Part shown: in pieces, positions 52,507 through 61,987 of the stretch
Position numbering within the stretch: position 1 is the first letter of the stretch
Layout: every line of letters starts with the position of its first letter
NCBI RefSeq assembly: GCF_008369195.1
Contig: NZ_VOBC01000003.1
Coordinates: forward strand, 186,001-250,000
DNA length: 64,000 bases
Source of the DNA: Sporosarcina sp. ANT_H38
GTDB lineage: Bacteria; Bacillota; Bacilli; Bacillales_A; Planococcaceae
Direction of reading: 5' to 3'
Made by a program: the position numbers and the translations under genes
Notes under the pieces: model-generated
What the model was told of the DNA's origin: nothing
Database searches by the model: none
What the model saw: the letters and a program-made list of their open reading frames with translations, nothing else

Positions 52507-52656
52507 TTATGCAGTTTGTTTGTGCAAAGTATGTGTATTGCAATGCCTGCAAAATTTCTTGAGTGACAAACGTTCTGTTGGCTTATCTTTACGTGCAGGC
52601 ACCGAATAGTTTCGTGATCCGCATGTATCGCAACTTAAAATAATTTTTTGAGACAT
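52507..52656 (-). CDS. rpmG: 50S ribosomal protein L33 (zinc-binding type)
   Basis: 49 residues: MSQKIILSCDTCGSRNYS, then ARKDKPTERLSLKKFCRHCN. Zinc ligands Cys9, Cys12, Cys36, Cys39. First gene of rpmG-secE-nusG; overlaps no neighbour, GAGGG at the ATG 52656. Corresponds to the L33 gene at this position in B. subtilis. Confidence 0.95.
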   Translation of the reverse strand: MSQKIILSCDTCGSRNYSVPARKDKPTERLSLKKFCRHCNTHTLHKQTA

Positions 52657-52805
52657 TCCCTCACCCTTTACGACTCATTATTCCTATTCGAAAAGAGCCA
52701 AGGCAACACATGTTTAAGTGCGCGAGGAGCGGAGTTGAAAGTTGAAAAATAGCGAAGCCGCCTTATGCCCCGGACTTCTTGAACATCTTCTCATAGTCTT
52801 GTTAA

Positions 52806-52834
52806 ATCGTACCATCTACCATTCATGATGTCAA
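52806..52834 (-). promoter_or_regulatory. Promoter of rpmG-secE-nusG
   Basis: Perfect TTGACA (52834-52829), 17-bp spacer, TACGAT (52811-52806) on the minus strand, behind sigH. About 150 bp of leader precede rpmG. Confidence 0.72.
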
Positions 52835-52852
52835 TACGAGGAAAATGGATGA

Positions 52853-53503
52853 TTAGCGTACTATCTCGATTTGCATATAACGCTCGAGTTTACGCTTTAT
52901 CCGTTGAAGCGCATTGTCAACAGACTTAACTTGCCTGTTCAGCTCCTCAGAAATTTCTTGGTAAGACTGTCCGTCTAGGTAAAGTGCCAGCACTTGTTTT
53001 TCAAGACTGCTTAGTACTTTGTTCATTTCATCTTCCATCTGAACAAAATCTTCCCTGTGAATCATAAGCCCTTCAGGATCATCCAACACTGGTCCAGCGA
53101 TTACGTCGAGTAATGTGCGGTCTGACTCTTCGTCAAATACAGGCTTGTCCAATGATACAGACGTATTTAGCGGGATATGCTTCTGTCTTGTCGCAGTTTT
53201 AATAGCCGTAATGATCTGCCGCGTGATGCAAAGTTCCGCAAACGCCTTGAACGAACTCAATCTATCTTCTTTAAAATCGCGAATCGCTTTATATAAACCG
53301 ATCATACCTTCTTGGATAATGTCTTCCCGGTCTCCACCGATAAGAAAGTATGAGCGAGCTTTCAATCTAACAAAAGATTGATACTTCCTAATAAGAAAAT
53401 TTAGAGCATCTGTGCTGCCTTCGTGGATGATTGCTATGACTTCCCCGTCGGATAATCCGGTGAAATCCAATATGTTGCCCTCAACGTATGTTTTCTCCAC
53501 CAT
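52853..53503 (-). CDS. sigH: RNA polymerase sigma-H factor (Spo0H)
   Basis: 216 residues from the ATG at 53503 behind GGGGTG; a GTG three codons earlier overlaps that site. Region 2 carries KARSYFLIGGDREDIIQEGM and LYKAIRDFKEDRLSSFKAFA; region 4 ends with the helix-turn-helix QSYQEISEELNRQVKSVDNA. SigH drives entry into sporulation and stationary phase. Same position as B. subtilis sigH, before rpmG. Confidence 0.97.
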   Translation of the reverse strand: MVEKTYVEGNILDFTGLSDGEVIAIIHEGSTDALNFLIRKYQSFVRLKARSYFLIGGDREDIIQEGMIGLYKAIRDFKEDRLSSFKAFAELCITRQIITAIKTATRQKHIPLNTSVSLDKPVFDEESDRTLLDVIAGPVLDDPEGLMIHREDFVQMEDEMNKVLSSLEKQVLALYLDGQSYQEISEELNRQVKSVDNALQRIKRKLERYMQIEIVR

Positions 53504-53574
53504 CTGGATCACCCCGGTTCGTTATCACTATTATATAGCAAGTATACCGTATTGGAAAAATTTACGTCAACCGT

Positions 53575-54090
53575 TCATTTCATTCCACGTCGCCATTTTT
53601 CAAATATTTCAGCAACTTCGTCAGTTAAAGGGATTCGTGAAAGCGGCTGCCGCCCTTGGATATCCTTCACTTTCACCGAAATAAGATCCTCTATTTTATT
53701 TACTTCAAGTTCTAGCTCGCGAGCTGACTTTCGAAGTGCTCCATGTGCAAAAATGACCCATTGTTCTGTCAAATCCGATGTAGCTACATGAATTTGTACG
53801 CGTCGCCCTCTCAATTCAGAGACAAGCTTTTCAATTCTTTCATCGGCTGTTTCCTTTTCCCGAGTAAAGACAATTTCTACATTGTGATGCCGTTTCTTTT
53901 TTTCAATCCCCGGTACAAGATGCGCATCAAAAACAATAATGACCCGCCACCCAGTATGCGCTTTATACTCCGCCATTCGTTCGATCAGGCGGTCACGTGC
54001 ATCCGCTAGCTTTTCCCGCTTCATCTCGCCTAGTTCCTCCCATGCGCCGATGACATTGTAGCCATCGACTAGGAGTATATCTGTTTTCAT
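53575..54090 (-). CDS. rae1: Ribosome-dependent mRNA endonuclease Rae1 (YacP), NYN domain
   Basis: 171 residues. NYN/PIN-like fold with the acidic residues Asp in LLVDGYNVIGAW (Asp9), Asp in RVIIVFDAH, and Asp in VATSDLTEQ. In B. subtilis Rae1 enters the A site and cuts mRNA in the reading frame. Its ATG overlaps the rlmB stop by four bases, and it is the last gene of the cysE-led operon. Confidence 0.94.
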   Translation of the reverse strand: MKTDILLVDGYNVIGAWEELGEMKREKLADARDRLIERMAEYKAHTGWRVIIVFDAHLVPGIEKKKRHHNVEIVFTREKETADERIEKLVSELRGRRVQIHVATSDLTEQWVIFAHGALRKSARELELEVNKIEDLISVKVKDIQGRQPLSRIPLTDEVAEIFEKWRRGMK

Positions 54091-54863
54091 CTACCAGAGG
54101 TATGTGGTTGTCTTTTGCGTAGCACTTCATACATGAGTAAGGAAGCTGCAACAGACGCATTTAATGATGTAACATGCCCAACCATTGGCAAGTGATAGAG
54201 GAAATCGCATTTCTCTTTCAAAATACGGGACATTCCTTTCCCTTCGCTTCCAATAATGACGGCAAGCGGAAGTGTCGCATCCATTAGTCTGTAATCTACC
54301 GATTTAGCAGCGTCTGTACCCGCTATCCAGACACCTCGTTTTTTTAATTCCTCTACTGTTTGTGAAAGATTATTAACACGCACAACTGGGATATGTTCGA
54401 TTGCACCAGTGGATGACTTCGCCACAACACCTGTCAATCCGACGGCACGACGTTTCGGTATAATTACTCCGTGAACACCCGACGCATCAGCTGTACGTAG
54501 AATTGAACCTAGATTATGGGGATCTTCTAGTTCATCAAGAATAAGGAAGAATGGATCTTCCCCCCGTTCTGTTGCCACAGTGAAGAGATCTTCAAGCTCC
54601 GCATACTCGTAAGCGGCTACCGAAGCAACAATTCCTTGATGATTTACATCCAGCAAACCATCCAGTTTTTGTTTCGGCACTGCTTGCACGATTATTCCCG
54701 CTTTTTTTGCCAACGATAGAATTTCACCGATGCTCTTCATATTCAGTCCTTCAGCAACCCATATCTTATTCAATTCTCTGCCTGAGCGCAGTGCTTCTAC
54801 GATAGGATTTTTCCCGCCAATTAATTCAGATTCGATATCATTCTCGTGTTCGTGCTCATTCAT
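54087..54863 (-). CDS. rlmB: 23S rRNA 2'-O-methyltransferase RlmB (SpoU family)
   Basis: 258 residues. N-terminal substrate-binding domain ([17 protein letters not shown]), then the trefoil-knot SPOUT domain with motifs [32 protein letters not shown] and [19 protein letters not shown]. Modifies a guanosine of 23S rRNA (G2251 in E. coli). It overlaps both neighbours by four bases, so the operon is tightly coupled. Confidence 0.96.
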   Translation of the reverse strand: MNEHEHENDIESELIGGKNPIVEALRSGRELNKIWVAEGLNMKSIGEILSLAKKAGIIVQAVPKQKLDGLLDVNHQGIVASVAAYEYAELEDLFTVATERGEDPFFLILDELEDPHNLGSILRTADASGVHGVIIPKRRAVGLTGVVAKSSTGAIEHIPVVRVNNLSQTVEELKKRGVWIAGTDAAKSVDYRLMDATLPLAVIIGSEGKGMSRILKEKCDFLYHLPMVGHVTSLNASVAASLLMYEVLRKRQPHTSGR

Positions 54864-55291
54864 TTTAATTCTTCCTCCTTTGGCATTTCGATGAACCGGA
54901 TTGACTCACCAATAATTTCTTGTACTCGCTCTGTTCTTCCTAATAAGTGTAAATAACCAATAACCGCTTCAAATCCTGAGCTGTAATTGTAGGTCACGAC
55001 ATCAGTGTTTTTAGGGACAGAACCAGATTTCGCATTGCGGCCACGTCTCATGACCGCCTCTTCTTCTTCCGTCAAAAATCCTGATGCCTGCATCGTCTTA
55101 AGTATAGCTGCCTGCGATTTCGCGGAGACATAATTCGTCGCTTCTCTGTGCAGCACATTCGGTTTTACACGACCTGAACGAAGGAGATGCTCCCGGATCT
55201 CCCGTTCATACACTGCATCACCCATGTAAGCAAGAGCCAACGCTTTTAATTGTTTTACATCTATATCGCGTAGGTTATACACATTGCTCAT
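54860..55291 (-). CDS. mrnC: Mini-ribonuclease III (MrnC)
   Basis: 143 residues from the ATG at 55291 with GGTGG eight bases upstream; a GTG at 55303 is an alternative that would overlap cysS by 16 bases. RNase III catalytic domain only: [12 protein letters not shown] signature, then [16 protein letters not shown] and [17 protein letters not shown]. No dsRNA-binding domain, as in the family. It matures 23S rRNA 5'/3' ends. Confidence 0.94.
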   Translation of the reverse strand: MSNVYNLRDIDVKQLKALALAYMGDAVYEREIREHLLRSGRVKPNVLHREATNYVSAKSQAAILKTMQASGFLTEEEEAVMRRGRNAKSGSVPKNTDVVTYNYSSGFEAVIGYLHLLGRTERVQEIIGESIRFIEMPKEEELK

Positions 55292-56688
55292 CCTCTTTTC
55301 CACCGCATGCCTTGTGCAGTATCTTCTAGGATAATTCCTTGTGCTTTCAATTCATCACGAATTTCATCCGAACGCTTGAAGTCTTTGTTACGGCGCGCTT
55401 CGAGTCTTTCTTCGATTAACGCTTCGACATCTTCATCCAACAGCCCTGCTTCTTCGTCCATTGGTAATCCAAGAACCGTTAGTAGTCCGTCAAATACGTG
55501 GATGAAGTGCTCTAGTACATCAGGTTGTGTGTTTTTTTCTAGTAAATAGACGTTTGCCAGCTTGGATAATTCGAATACCGACGCGATAGCGTTAGCCGTG
55601 TTAAAGTCATCATCCATTGCCAATTCAAAGTCGTTTTTAATTTCATCCACTTTATGATTCCAGATATCTTTCTGATCTCCTAGATCTGCGGATGTCGCGA
55701 GACGGTGTTTCAAATTGTTATATGCTGTACGAATCCGCGCAAGTCCGTTCTCTGCACTCACAACAAGATCTTGTGAGAAATTGACTGGGTGCCGGTAATG
55801 AACGGATAAAATGAAGAAGCGAAGTACTTTCGGATCAATCTGCTTCCTGATATCGTTCACTAGAACAAAATTACCAAGTGATTTGGACATTTTTTCGTTA
55901 TCGATATTAATATAACCGTTATGCATCCAATAGCGCGCGAACTGCTTTCCTGTCATTGCTTCTGATTGGGCAATTTCGTTTTCATGGTGTGGGAATGTTA
56001 AATCTTGACCACCCGCATGTATATCAATTGTATCACCGAGATGTTCTCTTGCCATAACTGAACATTCAATATGCCACCCCGGACGGCCCAATCCCCATGG
56101 ACTTTCCCATGCGATTTCTCCTACCTTAGCTGCTTTCCACAGGGCAAAGTCAAGTGGATTTTCTTTCTTGACGCCTTCTTCAATACGAGCGCCGACTTTT
56201 AATTCATCCGTCGATTGTTGAGACAGCTTTCCGTAACCTTCAAATTTCTGCGTACGGTAGTAGACATCCCCATGCGATTCATAAGCGAACCCTTTATCGA
56301 TTAGTACTTTCACGAAATCGACTATGTCTTCGATATGATCGGTCACGCGTGGATGGACGTCCGCTTTACTGCAACCGAGTGCTGAGACGTCTTCAAAGTA
56401 TGCTTCGATGAAGCGATCAGTCAGTTCACCTACTTCTTCCCCAAGTTCATTAGCTGCTTTAATAATTTTGTCGTCAACGTCTGTGAAGTTCGAAACGAAT
56501 GTTACGTCATATCCACGATATTCGAGATAGCGTCGCACTGTATCAAAAGCGATAACCGGACGTGCATTTCCGATATGAATGTAGTTGTAAACAGTCGGAC
56601 CGCAGACATACATCTTCACTTTCCCCTCTTCCATTGGAATGAAAGGCTCTTTCTTGCGCGTCAGTGTATTGTAGATTTGAATTGTCAT
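55288..56688 (-). CDS. cysS: Cysteinyl-tRNA synthetase
   Basis: 466 residues. Zinc ligand Cys29 in [14 protein letters not shown] at 38-41, the second zinc region [13 protein letters not shown] and the KMSKSLGN loop are all present. It charges tRNA-Cys. Its start overlaps the cysE stop by four bases. Control by the Cys T-box ahead of cysE is therefore expected. Confidence 0.98.
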   Translation of the reverse strand: MTIQIYNTLTRKKEPFIPMEEGKVKMYVCGPTVYNYIHIGNARPVIAFDTVRRYLEYRGYDVTFVSNFTDVDDKIIKAANELGEEVGELTDRFIEAYFEDVSALGCSKADVHPRVTDHIEDIVDFVKVLIDKGFAYESHGDVYYRTQKFEGYGKLSQQSTDELKVGARIEEGVKKENPLDFALWKAAKVGEIAWESPWGLGRPGWHIECSVMAREHLGDTIDIHAGGQDLTFPHHENEIAQSEAMTGKQFARYWMHNGYINIDNEKMSKSLGNFVLVNDIRKQIDPKVLRFFILSVHYRHPVNFSQDLVVSAENGLARIRTAYNNLKHRLATSADLGDQKDIWNHKVDEIKNDFELAMDDDFNTANAIASVFELSKLANVYLLEKNTQPDVLEHFIHVFDGLLTVLGLPMDEEAGLLDEDVEALIEERLEARRNKDFKRSDEIRDELKAQGIILEDTAQGMRWKRG

Positions 56689-57347
56689 GATAAATCTCCT
56701 TCCTTTACTTTGGAAACCTCTAATTGTTCTAGTTTATTTTTCAATTCACTAATTTCATCCTCAAGATTCTGGCATCTATCTGAAACTGGATCCGGCATGT
56801 CTCGGTGATCATGTTTACTTTTCACGCGCACACCGTTCGAAATGACGACTTTCCCCGGAATGCCCACAACCGTCGACTCTGGTGGGACATCTTTCAGTAC
56901 GACTGAACCTGCTCCCACTTTACTGCCCTCGCCAATTGTTATGGAACCCAGCACTTTCGCACCCGATGCAATAAGTACATTGTCATGAAGTGTCGGATGG
57001 CGCTTACCGCTTTCTTTACCAGTACCGCCAAGGGTCACACCTTGGTAAATTGTGACGTCGTTGCCAATTTCACACGTTTCTCCAATAACAACACCCATTC
57101 CATGATCTATGAAAAACCTACGTCCTATTTTTGCGCCAGGATGAATTTCAATACCTGTAAAAAAGCGGCTGATTTGTGAAACGAGCCGTGCCATAAATAA
57201 CAACTTCCGCTTATATAAAGCATGCGCAATTCGATGAGACCATAGTGCATGTAAACCTGAATAAGTTAGAACAACTTCAAAAATAGTACGCGCTGCCGGG
57301 TCCTGTTCAAATATGCATCGAACGTCTTCTTTCATCCTTCGGAACAA
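56685..57347 (-). CDS. cysE: Serine O-acetyltransferase
   Basis: 220 residues. N-terminal helical part, then the hexapeptide left-handed beta-helix ([37 protein letters not shown] with catalytic His). It makes O-acetylserine from serine and acetyl-CoA, the first step of cysteine synthesis. Directly behind the T-box leader, with GGAGGG at the ATG 57347. Its C-terminal tail is longer and coiled-coil-like ([17 protein letters not shown]). Confidence 0.96.
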   Translation of the reverse strand: MFRRMKEDVRCIFEQDPAARTIFEVVLTYSGLHALWSHRIAHALYKRKLLFMARLVSQISRFFTGIEIHPGAKIGRRFFIDHGMGVVIGETCEIGNDVTIYQGVTLGGTGKESGKRHPTLHDNVLIASGAKVLGSITIGEGSKVGAGSVVLKDVPPESTVVGIPGKVVISNGVRVKSKHDHRDMPDPVSDRCQNLEDEISELKNKLEQLEVSKVKEGDLS

Positions 57348-57366
57348 CTCGTTTCCCTCCTTAGAT

Positions 57367-57402
57367 ATCCTTGTCTAGTTCCAGCGGCCAGATACTCGGG
57401 TC
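57367..57402 (+). repeat. Truncated GTCTAGCTC-type dispersed repeat, copy 3
   Basis: Plus-strand CTTGTCTAGTTCCAGCGG, then CCAGATACTCGGGTCCG, corresponds to one end only of the repeat family seen at 19.3 and 59.9 kb (GTCTAG, CAG-G-CC, CTCGGGTC). It lies between the T-box terminator and the cysE ribosome binding site, so it is part of the cysE 5' leader. Confidence 0.65.
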
Positions 57403-57771
57403 CGTTTTTCAAATAAAAAAATACGTCCCCGCCAAATAAATGACAGAGACGCATTAAATGCGCGGTTCCACTCCACTTGGAAGGTGTTTACCTTCCCGCT
57501 TGACGCCCATAACGCTGGCGATGCGTCCGGCCTACTTACTTTCGACACGGCACTCAAAGGGGCATTTCCACATTACAGAGGCACAGATCATTTACAGCCG
57601 ATGATGATCCTCTCTAAAGAGCGTGCAATGTGTACTTATCCTTTTCTACGGTTTAGGTCTATAGGGATATAAGTTATGCAGTCGAAAGGGTTTGAACTTC
57701 ATCCCTCTTTGCAGCGACAGGACGTCGCGGCTTTAGACCGCGTTCCTTAAAACGATCTCCCATAGTTATTA
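57403..57771 (-). promoter_or_regulatory. T-box leader, cysteine type, controlling cysE-cysS operon
   Basis: The universal T-box sequence AGTGGAACCGCG (57472-57461) pairs into an antiterminator. The alternative terminator (12-bp stem, several G-T pairs) is at 57412-57449 and ends in seven T. Upstream, stem I carries GACTGCATAA, so the specifier would be TGC at 57680-57678, cysteine, which fits the genes downstream. Uncharged tRNA-Cys binding would allow transcription of cysE, cysS, mrnC, rlmB and rae1. Confidence 0.85.
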
Positions 57772-57777
57772 ACTTTC

Positions 57778-57805
57778 ATTTTACATTTCAAACGATGAAA
57801 GTCAA
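57778..57805 (-). promoter_or_regulatory. Promoter of the cysE operon
   Basis: TTGACT (57805-57800), 16-bp spacer, TAAAAT (57783-57778) on the minus strand, just behind the gltX stop, placing the start at about 57771 at the head of the T-box. Confidence 0.72.
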
Positions 57806-57807
57806 CG

Positions 57808-59271
57808 TTATTGTTTTGCGTATTTAGCGACTCGTTCAATGGACTTTTCTTTACCGATTAAAGCAATAGACGCCTGTAATTCAGGTCCATGCATTTGACC
57901 AGTTGTCACAACTCGAATCGGCATAAAGAGGTTTTTCCCTTTATGACCAGTTTCCTTCTGGACTGCTTTAATAGCGTCTTTAATCGACGGCGCATCGAAT
58001 GTTTCAAGTGTTTCCAATTTCTCTTTGAATGAAGCCATTACCTCAGGAACTTGCTCCCCTGCAAGTACAGCTTGGGATTCTTCATCATATTCAATCTCAT
58101 GATCGAAAAACTGGGCAGATAATTCAATAATTTCCGCACCAAAGCTTAGCTGATCCTGATAAAGAGCGATTAAGTCATGTGCCCATGCAGCTTCTGATTC
58201 AGTCATCTCTTTATTGATTAGACCTGCATCTTGAAGATGCGGTAATGCGAAATCAATTACTTCTTCAAGGCTCATCTTTTTCACATACTGGTTATTCGTC
58301 CACGTCAATTTCTGTTTATCAAACATGGAAGGTGATTTAGATAGACGGCTTTCGTCGAACATCTTGATCAATTCCTCGTGCGTGAAAATCTCCTCTTCCC
58401 CACCTGGAGACCAACCAAGTAGCGCGAAGAAATTGAACATTGCTTCTGGTAAATACCCAAGATCTTTGTATTGTGAGATGAATTGAATAATCGATTCGTC
58501 ACGTTTAGAAAGTTTTTTACGGTCTTCATTAACGATCAGTGTCATATGTCCAAATTGCGGATACTGCCAACCAAAGACGTCAAATATCATCAGTTGTTTC
58601 GGTGTATTCGTCAAATGTTCTTCACCACGGAATACGTGGGAGATTTTCATTAAATGATCATCGATAACAACAGCAAAGTTATAAGTAGGTATACCATTGG
58701 CTTTTACAAGAACCCAGTCGCCTACGTCTTTCGATTCGAATGATACCGCGCCACGAACAAGGTCCTCGAATTTATATGTGGCATTTTCTGGTACACGCAT
58801 GCGAATTGTATGTGAAAGTCCGGCAGCTTCCTTTTCTGCAACTTCTTCTGTACTCAGATTACGACATTTACCGCCATACATCGGCGCAGCGATTCCAGCT
58901 GATTTCTGCGTTTCGCGCTCTGCTTCTAGTTCATCTGATGTACAGAAACATTTGTAAGCATTACCGCTTTCCAACACCTCTTGACCATATTTCGTATAAA
59001 GGTCAAGACGCTCCATTTGGCGGTAGGGACCGTATGGACCACCGATGTCGACTGATTCATCGTAATCTATACCAAGCCATTTTAAGTTTTCAAGTTGGGA
59101 AAGTTCCCCCGCTTCGATATTTCGTTCAATATCTGTATCTTCAATTCGTACAATGAATTTCCCGCCATGGTGACGTGCGAAAAGATAATTAAAAAGCGCC
59201 GTCCGTGCTCCCCCAATATGTAAATGGCCTGTTGGACTTGGTGCATAACGTACGCGTACTTCTGAAGTCAT
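57808..59271 (-). CDS. gltX: Glutamyl-tRNA synthetase
   Basis: 487 residues from the ATG at 59271 behind GGAGAG; the frame extends upstream without conserved content. Class I signature [18 protein letters not shown] and KLSKRDES loop. Zinc residues are partially present: [14 protein letters not shown]. In Bacillales a single GluRS also charges tRNA-Gln, later converted by GatCAB. Confidence 0.98.
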   Translation of the reverse strand: MTSEVRVRYAPSPTGHLHIGGARTALFNYLFARHHGGKFIVRIEDTDIERNIEAGELSQLENLKWLGIDYDESVDIGGPYGPYRQMERLDLYTKYGQEVLESGNAYKCFCTSDELEAERETQKSAGIAAPMYGGKCRNLSTEEVAEKEAAGLSHTIRMRVPENATYKFEDLVRGAVSFESKDVGDWVLVKANGIPTYNFAVVIDDHLMKISHVFRGEEHLTNTPKQLMIFDVFGWQYPQFGHMTLIVNEDRKKLSKRDESIIQFISQYKDLGYLPEAMFNFFALLGWSPGGEEEIFTHEELIKMFDESRLSKSPSMFDKQKLTWTNNQYVKKMSLEEVIDFALPHLQDAGLINKEMTESEAAWAHDLIALYQDQLSFGAEIIELSAQFFDHEIEYDEESQAVLAGEQVPEVMASFKEKLETLETFDAPSIKDAIKAVQKETGHKGKNLFMPIRVVTTGQMHGPELQASIALIGKEKSIERVAKYAKQ

Positions 59272-59341
59272 ATAAATTCTCTCCAATCTAATTTTACTAC
59301 TGTTTGCTATTTTACCACTTGCCAAGACTGTTTAAAAGGTG

Positions 59342-59818
59342 TTACGCCTTAATGAGCAGAATCGTCGCCATGGAAGCAATTCCTTCTTCTCTTCCAGTGA
59401 ATCCTAATTGTTCTGTTGTCGTTGCTTTCACATTTACTTGCGAGACGTCCGCTTTCAATAATTCTGCAATACGTCCACGAATCACTTCAATATAAGGCGC
59501 CATTTTCGGCTTTTGCGCGATAATCGTACAGTCAATATTCCCAAGTTTATACCCTTTTTCTTCTACAAGTGCCCATATCTTTTCTAATAGCACCGCAGAA
59601 TCAGCGTCTTTGAATTCCGCCTCTGTATCCGGAAAATGACGTCCGATATCCCCTTCAGCGATTGCACCAAGCGCTGCGTCGGTAATTGTATGTAAAAGTA
59701 CATCCGCATCAGAATGCCCCGTCAGTCCTCTGTCATGCGGTATCGTTATGCCACCAATGATAAGTGGGCGCCCTGTTTCAAATTTATGCACATCAAAACC
59801 TTGTCCTATCCGAATCAT
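59342..59818 (-). CDS. ispF: 2-C-methyl-D-erythritol 2,4-cyclodiphosphate synthase
   Basis: 158 residues. Metal ligands Asp8 and His10 in GQGFDVHKF, and His in [11 protein letters not shown]. Forms the MEcDP intermediate of the MEP isoprenoid pathway. The same pathway enzyme IspD is encoded 160 bp upstream; an intergenic repeat separates the two, so they may not be strictly co-transcribed. Confidence 0.97.
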   Translation of the reverse strand: MIRIGQGFDVHKFETGRPLIIGGITIPHDRGLTGHSDADVLLHTITDAALGAIAEGDIGRHFPDTEAEFKDADSAVLLEKIWALVEEKGYKLGNIDCTIIAQKPKMAPYIEVIRGRIAELLKADVSQVNVKATTTEQLGFTGREEGIASMATILLIKA

Positions 59819-59839
59819 AAAAAAACCTCCTTTTTTTTA

Positions 59840-59953
59840 AGAAAAGCAAAAGGCACCCTTTAAGACACGACAGGCATAAGTCGGTCTAGCGACGTGGCGG
59901 TCTTTGCCACATAGCTGGATTGCTTATGACCCGAGCGGATGGCGCCTTGAGCT
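59840..59953. repeat. GTCTAGCTC-type dispersed intergenic repeat, copy 4
   Basis: Plus strand: outer arms AAGGCACC near 59847 and GGCGCCTT near 59936 can pair, and inside is a hairpin GTGGC/GCCAC. It ends GAGCTAGAC. On the minus strand the element begins GTCTAGCTC and ends GTGCCTTTTGCTTTTC, a T-rich terminator-like tail. Lies between ispD and ispF. Confidence 0.7.
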
Positions 59954-59981
59954 AGACACTAGTTCAGATAGAAAACTTATA

Positions 59982-60659
59982 CTATCTTTTTCCCAATAAA
60001 ATCTCACCGAAAACGAGGTCTTCCTGCGTTGTCATCTTCACATTGTCATACGTACCTTCAACGATTCGAACAGGTTTGCCAAAACGTTCGACCAACATCG
60101 ATTCATCCGTACCCAGAAAACCTTGCGCTCGCGCTTCGTCAGACGCTTCTTTCAGCAATGTATATCGAAATGCTTGAGGCGTCTGAATGATCCATAACCT
60201 ACCTCGGTCCACCGTCTCCTCGACAATGCCACCCTCTGCATATTTCATCGTATCTTTTGCCCGGACGCCTACGATTCCTGCACCATGCTCGTTAGCCACT
60301 TTAACAAGTTCACCTATGATTGTCCGGCGTATGAATGGCCTTGCAGCATCATGGACAAGAACAATGCCACCCTTGTCATGCACGTTCATACACGCCGCCA
60401 CACTATCTTGCCGCTCTCCACCACCGTCTACCATTGCTACTACTTTCGTAATGGCAAACTGTTCGAGCATTGACTGGATTTGCATACGTTCTTCCGGTTT
60501 TACCGCAAGGATGACCCCGTCACATGCAGGATCTCCTTCGAACACTTCAAGTGTATGAATAAGAATTGGTTTGTCATGTAATTTCAAAAAAAGTTTATTG
60601 TAGCCTGCGCCCATTCGTTGACCGCTTCCGGCTGCCGGCATCATAACTGTATAGTTCAA
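59982..60659 (-). CDS. ispD: 2-C-methyl-D-erythritol 4-phosphate cytidylyltransferase
   Basis: 225 residues from a TTG at 60659 (MNYTVMMPAAGSGQRMG), preceded by AAAAGGAAGAG; the ATG eight codons earlier would lie inside that site. Nucleotidyltransferase motif PAAGSGQRMGAGYNK, VLVHDAARPFI, and the loop VRAKDTMKYAE. Transfers CMP to MEP in isoprenoid synthesis. 37 bp behind yacL. Confidence 0.95.
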   Translation of the reverse strand: MNYTVMMPAAGSGQRMGAGYNKLFLKLHDKPILIHTLEVFEGDPACDGVILAVKPEERMQIQSMLEQFAITKVVAMVDGGGERQDSVAACMNVHDKGGIVLVHDAARPFIRRTIIGELVKVANEHGAGIVGVRAKDTMKYAEGGIVEETVDRGRLWIIQTPQAFRYTLLKEASDEARAQGFLGTDESMLVERFGKPVRIVEGTYDNVKMTTQEDLVFGEILLGKR

Positions 60660-60696
60660 GACTTCTCTTCCTTTTCTTTTCATGATTATCGACTAC

Positions 60697-61800
60697 TCAA
60701 TTCGCTTTTGAAATCTTGCCGTTTTTTAGTTTCGCGAAAATCATTCGTCCTGCCGATGTCTGCAATACACTTGTTACGACAACGTCGATAGCATTGCCGA
60801 TGTGGAATCTCCCATCTTCAACCACAATCATTGTGCCATCATCCAAATAGGCTACGCCTTGGTTATGTTCTTTGCCATCTTTAATGATAACAACATGCAT
60901 ATCCTCGCCAGGAATTACAACCGGTTTCACTGCATTCGCAAGGTCATTGATGTTAAGCACAGAGACGCCGTGTAAATCCGCTACTTTGTTCAAATTAAAA
61001 TCATTTGTCACAACGAGTCCACCCATCTTTTTCGCTAAATGGACAAGCTTCATATCGACTTCAGGAACGCCGGCAAAATCTTCATCCGTTATCAAGATAT
61101 TCGGACCATCATCAGTTTGCATTCGTTTCAGAACATCCAATCCACGTCGACCTTTCGTCCGCTTTAACGTATCTGAGGAATCAGCAATATGTTGTAATTC
61201 TGTCAACACAAACTGCGGTACAACAAGCACTCCTTCAAGAAAACCGGTTGCTGAAATATCAGCAATCCGACCGTCTATAATAACACTTGTGTCCAATATC
61301 TTGTAAAGCTTACCTTTTGTCTGGGCAGATGTGTCCTCAACTTCTTTCTTTTTGAGTCCACTGTTTTTTGTAGATTGCAATGCGTTGATGAATTCCTCCC
61401 GTTTCTTAAATCCGACCTGAAAACCTAAATAGCCCAAAATAATCGATAACAAAATCGGCAGTACGGACGTGATAATTGGTATTTGAATATTTTCCAAACC
61501 AAAACTAACTAGGAATGCAACACTCAAACCGACCACGAGACCTATTGTGCCGAATAACAAATCAAAAATCGGTGCTTTCAGTAAACGCTCTTCCATCCAC
61601 TTTATAAAATTAATAATTGGTTCTGTCAAGAAAATGCTAAGCACAAAGAGCAATACTGCTCCTAAGGTTGCGGACACGTACGGATTATTAATCCATGGGC
61701 TCGAAGTAAAAGAAAATATATTAAATAAATGCGGTAAAAATAATACACCCAGTGTTCCACCGATAAGCAAAAATGAAACTTGAACCACCTTTTTCAACAT
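60697..61800 (-). CDS. yacL: PIN and TRAM domain membrane protein YacL
   Basis: 367 residues from the ATG at 61800 (GGAGGTGGTTCAT); an in-frame GTG three codons earlier is part of the site. Four membrane segments (about 5-140) precede a PIN nuclease-like domain with acidic residues (KILDTSVIIDGRIADI, DEDFAGVPEVDMKLVHLAKK, VTNDFNLNK) and a C-terminal TRAM domain. Function unknown; probably RNA-related. disA, its neighbour in B. subtilis, is missing. Confidence 0.93.
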   Translation of the reverse strand: MLKKVVQVSFLLIGGTLGVLFLPHLFNIFSFTSSPWINNPYVSATLGAVLLFVLSIFLTEPIINFIKWMEERLLKAPIFDLLFGTIGLVVGLSVAFLVSFGLENIQIPIITSVLPILLSIILGYLGFQVGFKKREEFINALQSTKNSGLKKKEVEDTSAQTKGKLYKILDTSVIIDGRIADISATGFLEGVLVVPQFVLTELQHIADSSDTLKRTKGRRGLDVLKRMQTDDGPNILITDEDFAGVPEVDMKLVHLAKKMGGLVVTNDFNLNKVADLHGVSVLNINDLANAVKPVVIPGEDMHVVIIKDGKEHNQGVAYLDDGTMIVVEDGRFHIGNAIDVVVTSVLQTSAGRMIFAKLKNGKISKAN

Positions 61801-61987
61801 ATGAACCACCTCCTTTATTTCCTAATTATACATACTTCCGCTTCAAACCGCCTTGATAAGGTCAGTTAAGTGCGAAATTTTCTTCTCTTCTGTTAGGACT
61901 CCCTAACCCAAGTGAAAGTTTCTTATTTACTTCATCCTTCCAGAAGTGTAGCGACAGGACCGCCCTAATTGCTGCCCTGTCTTCCAC

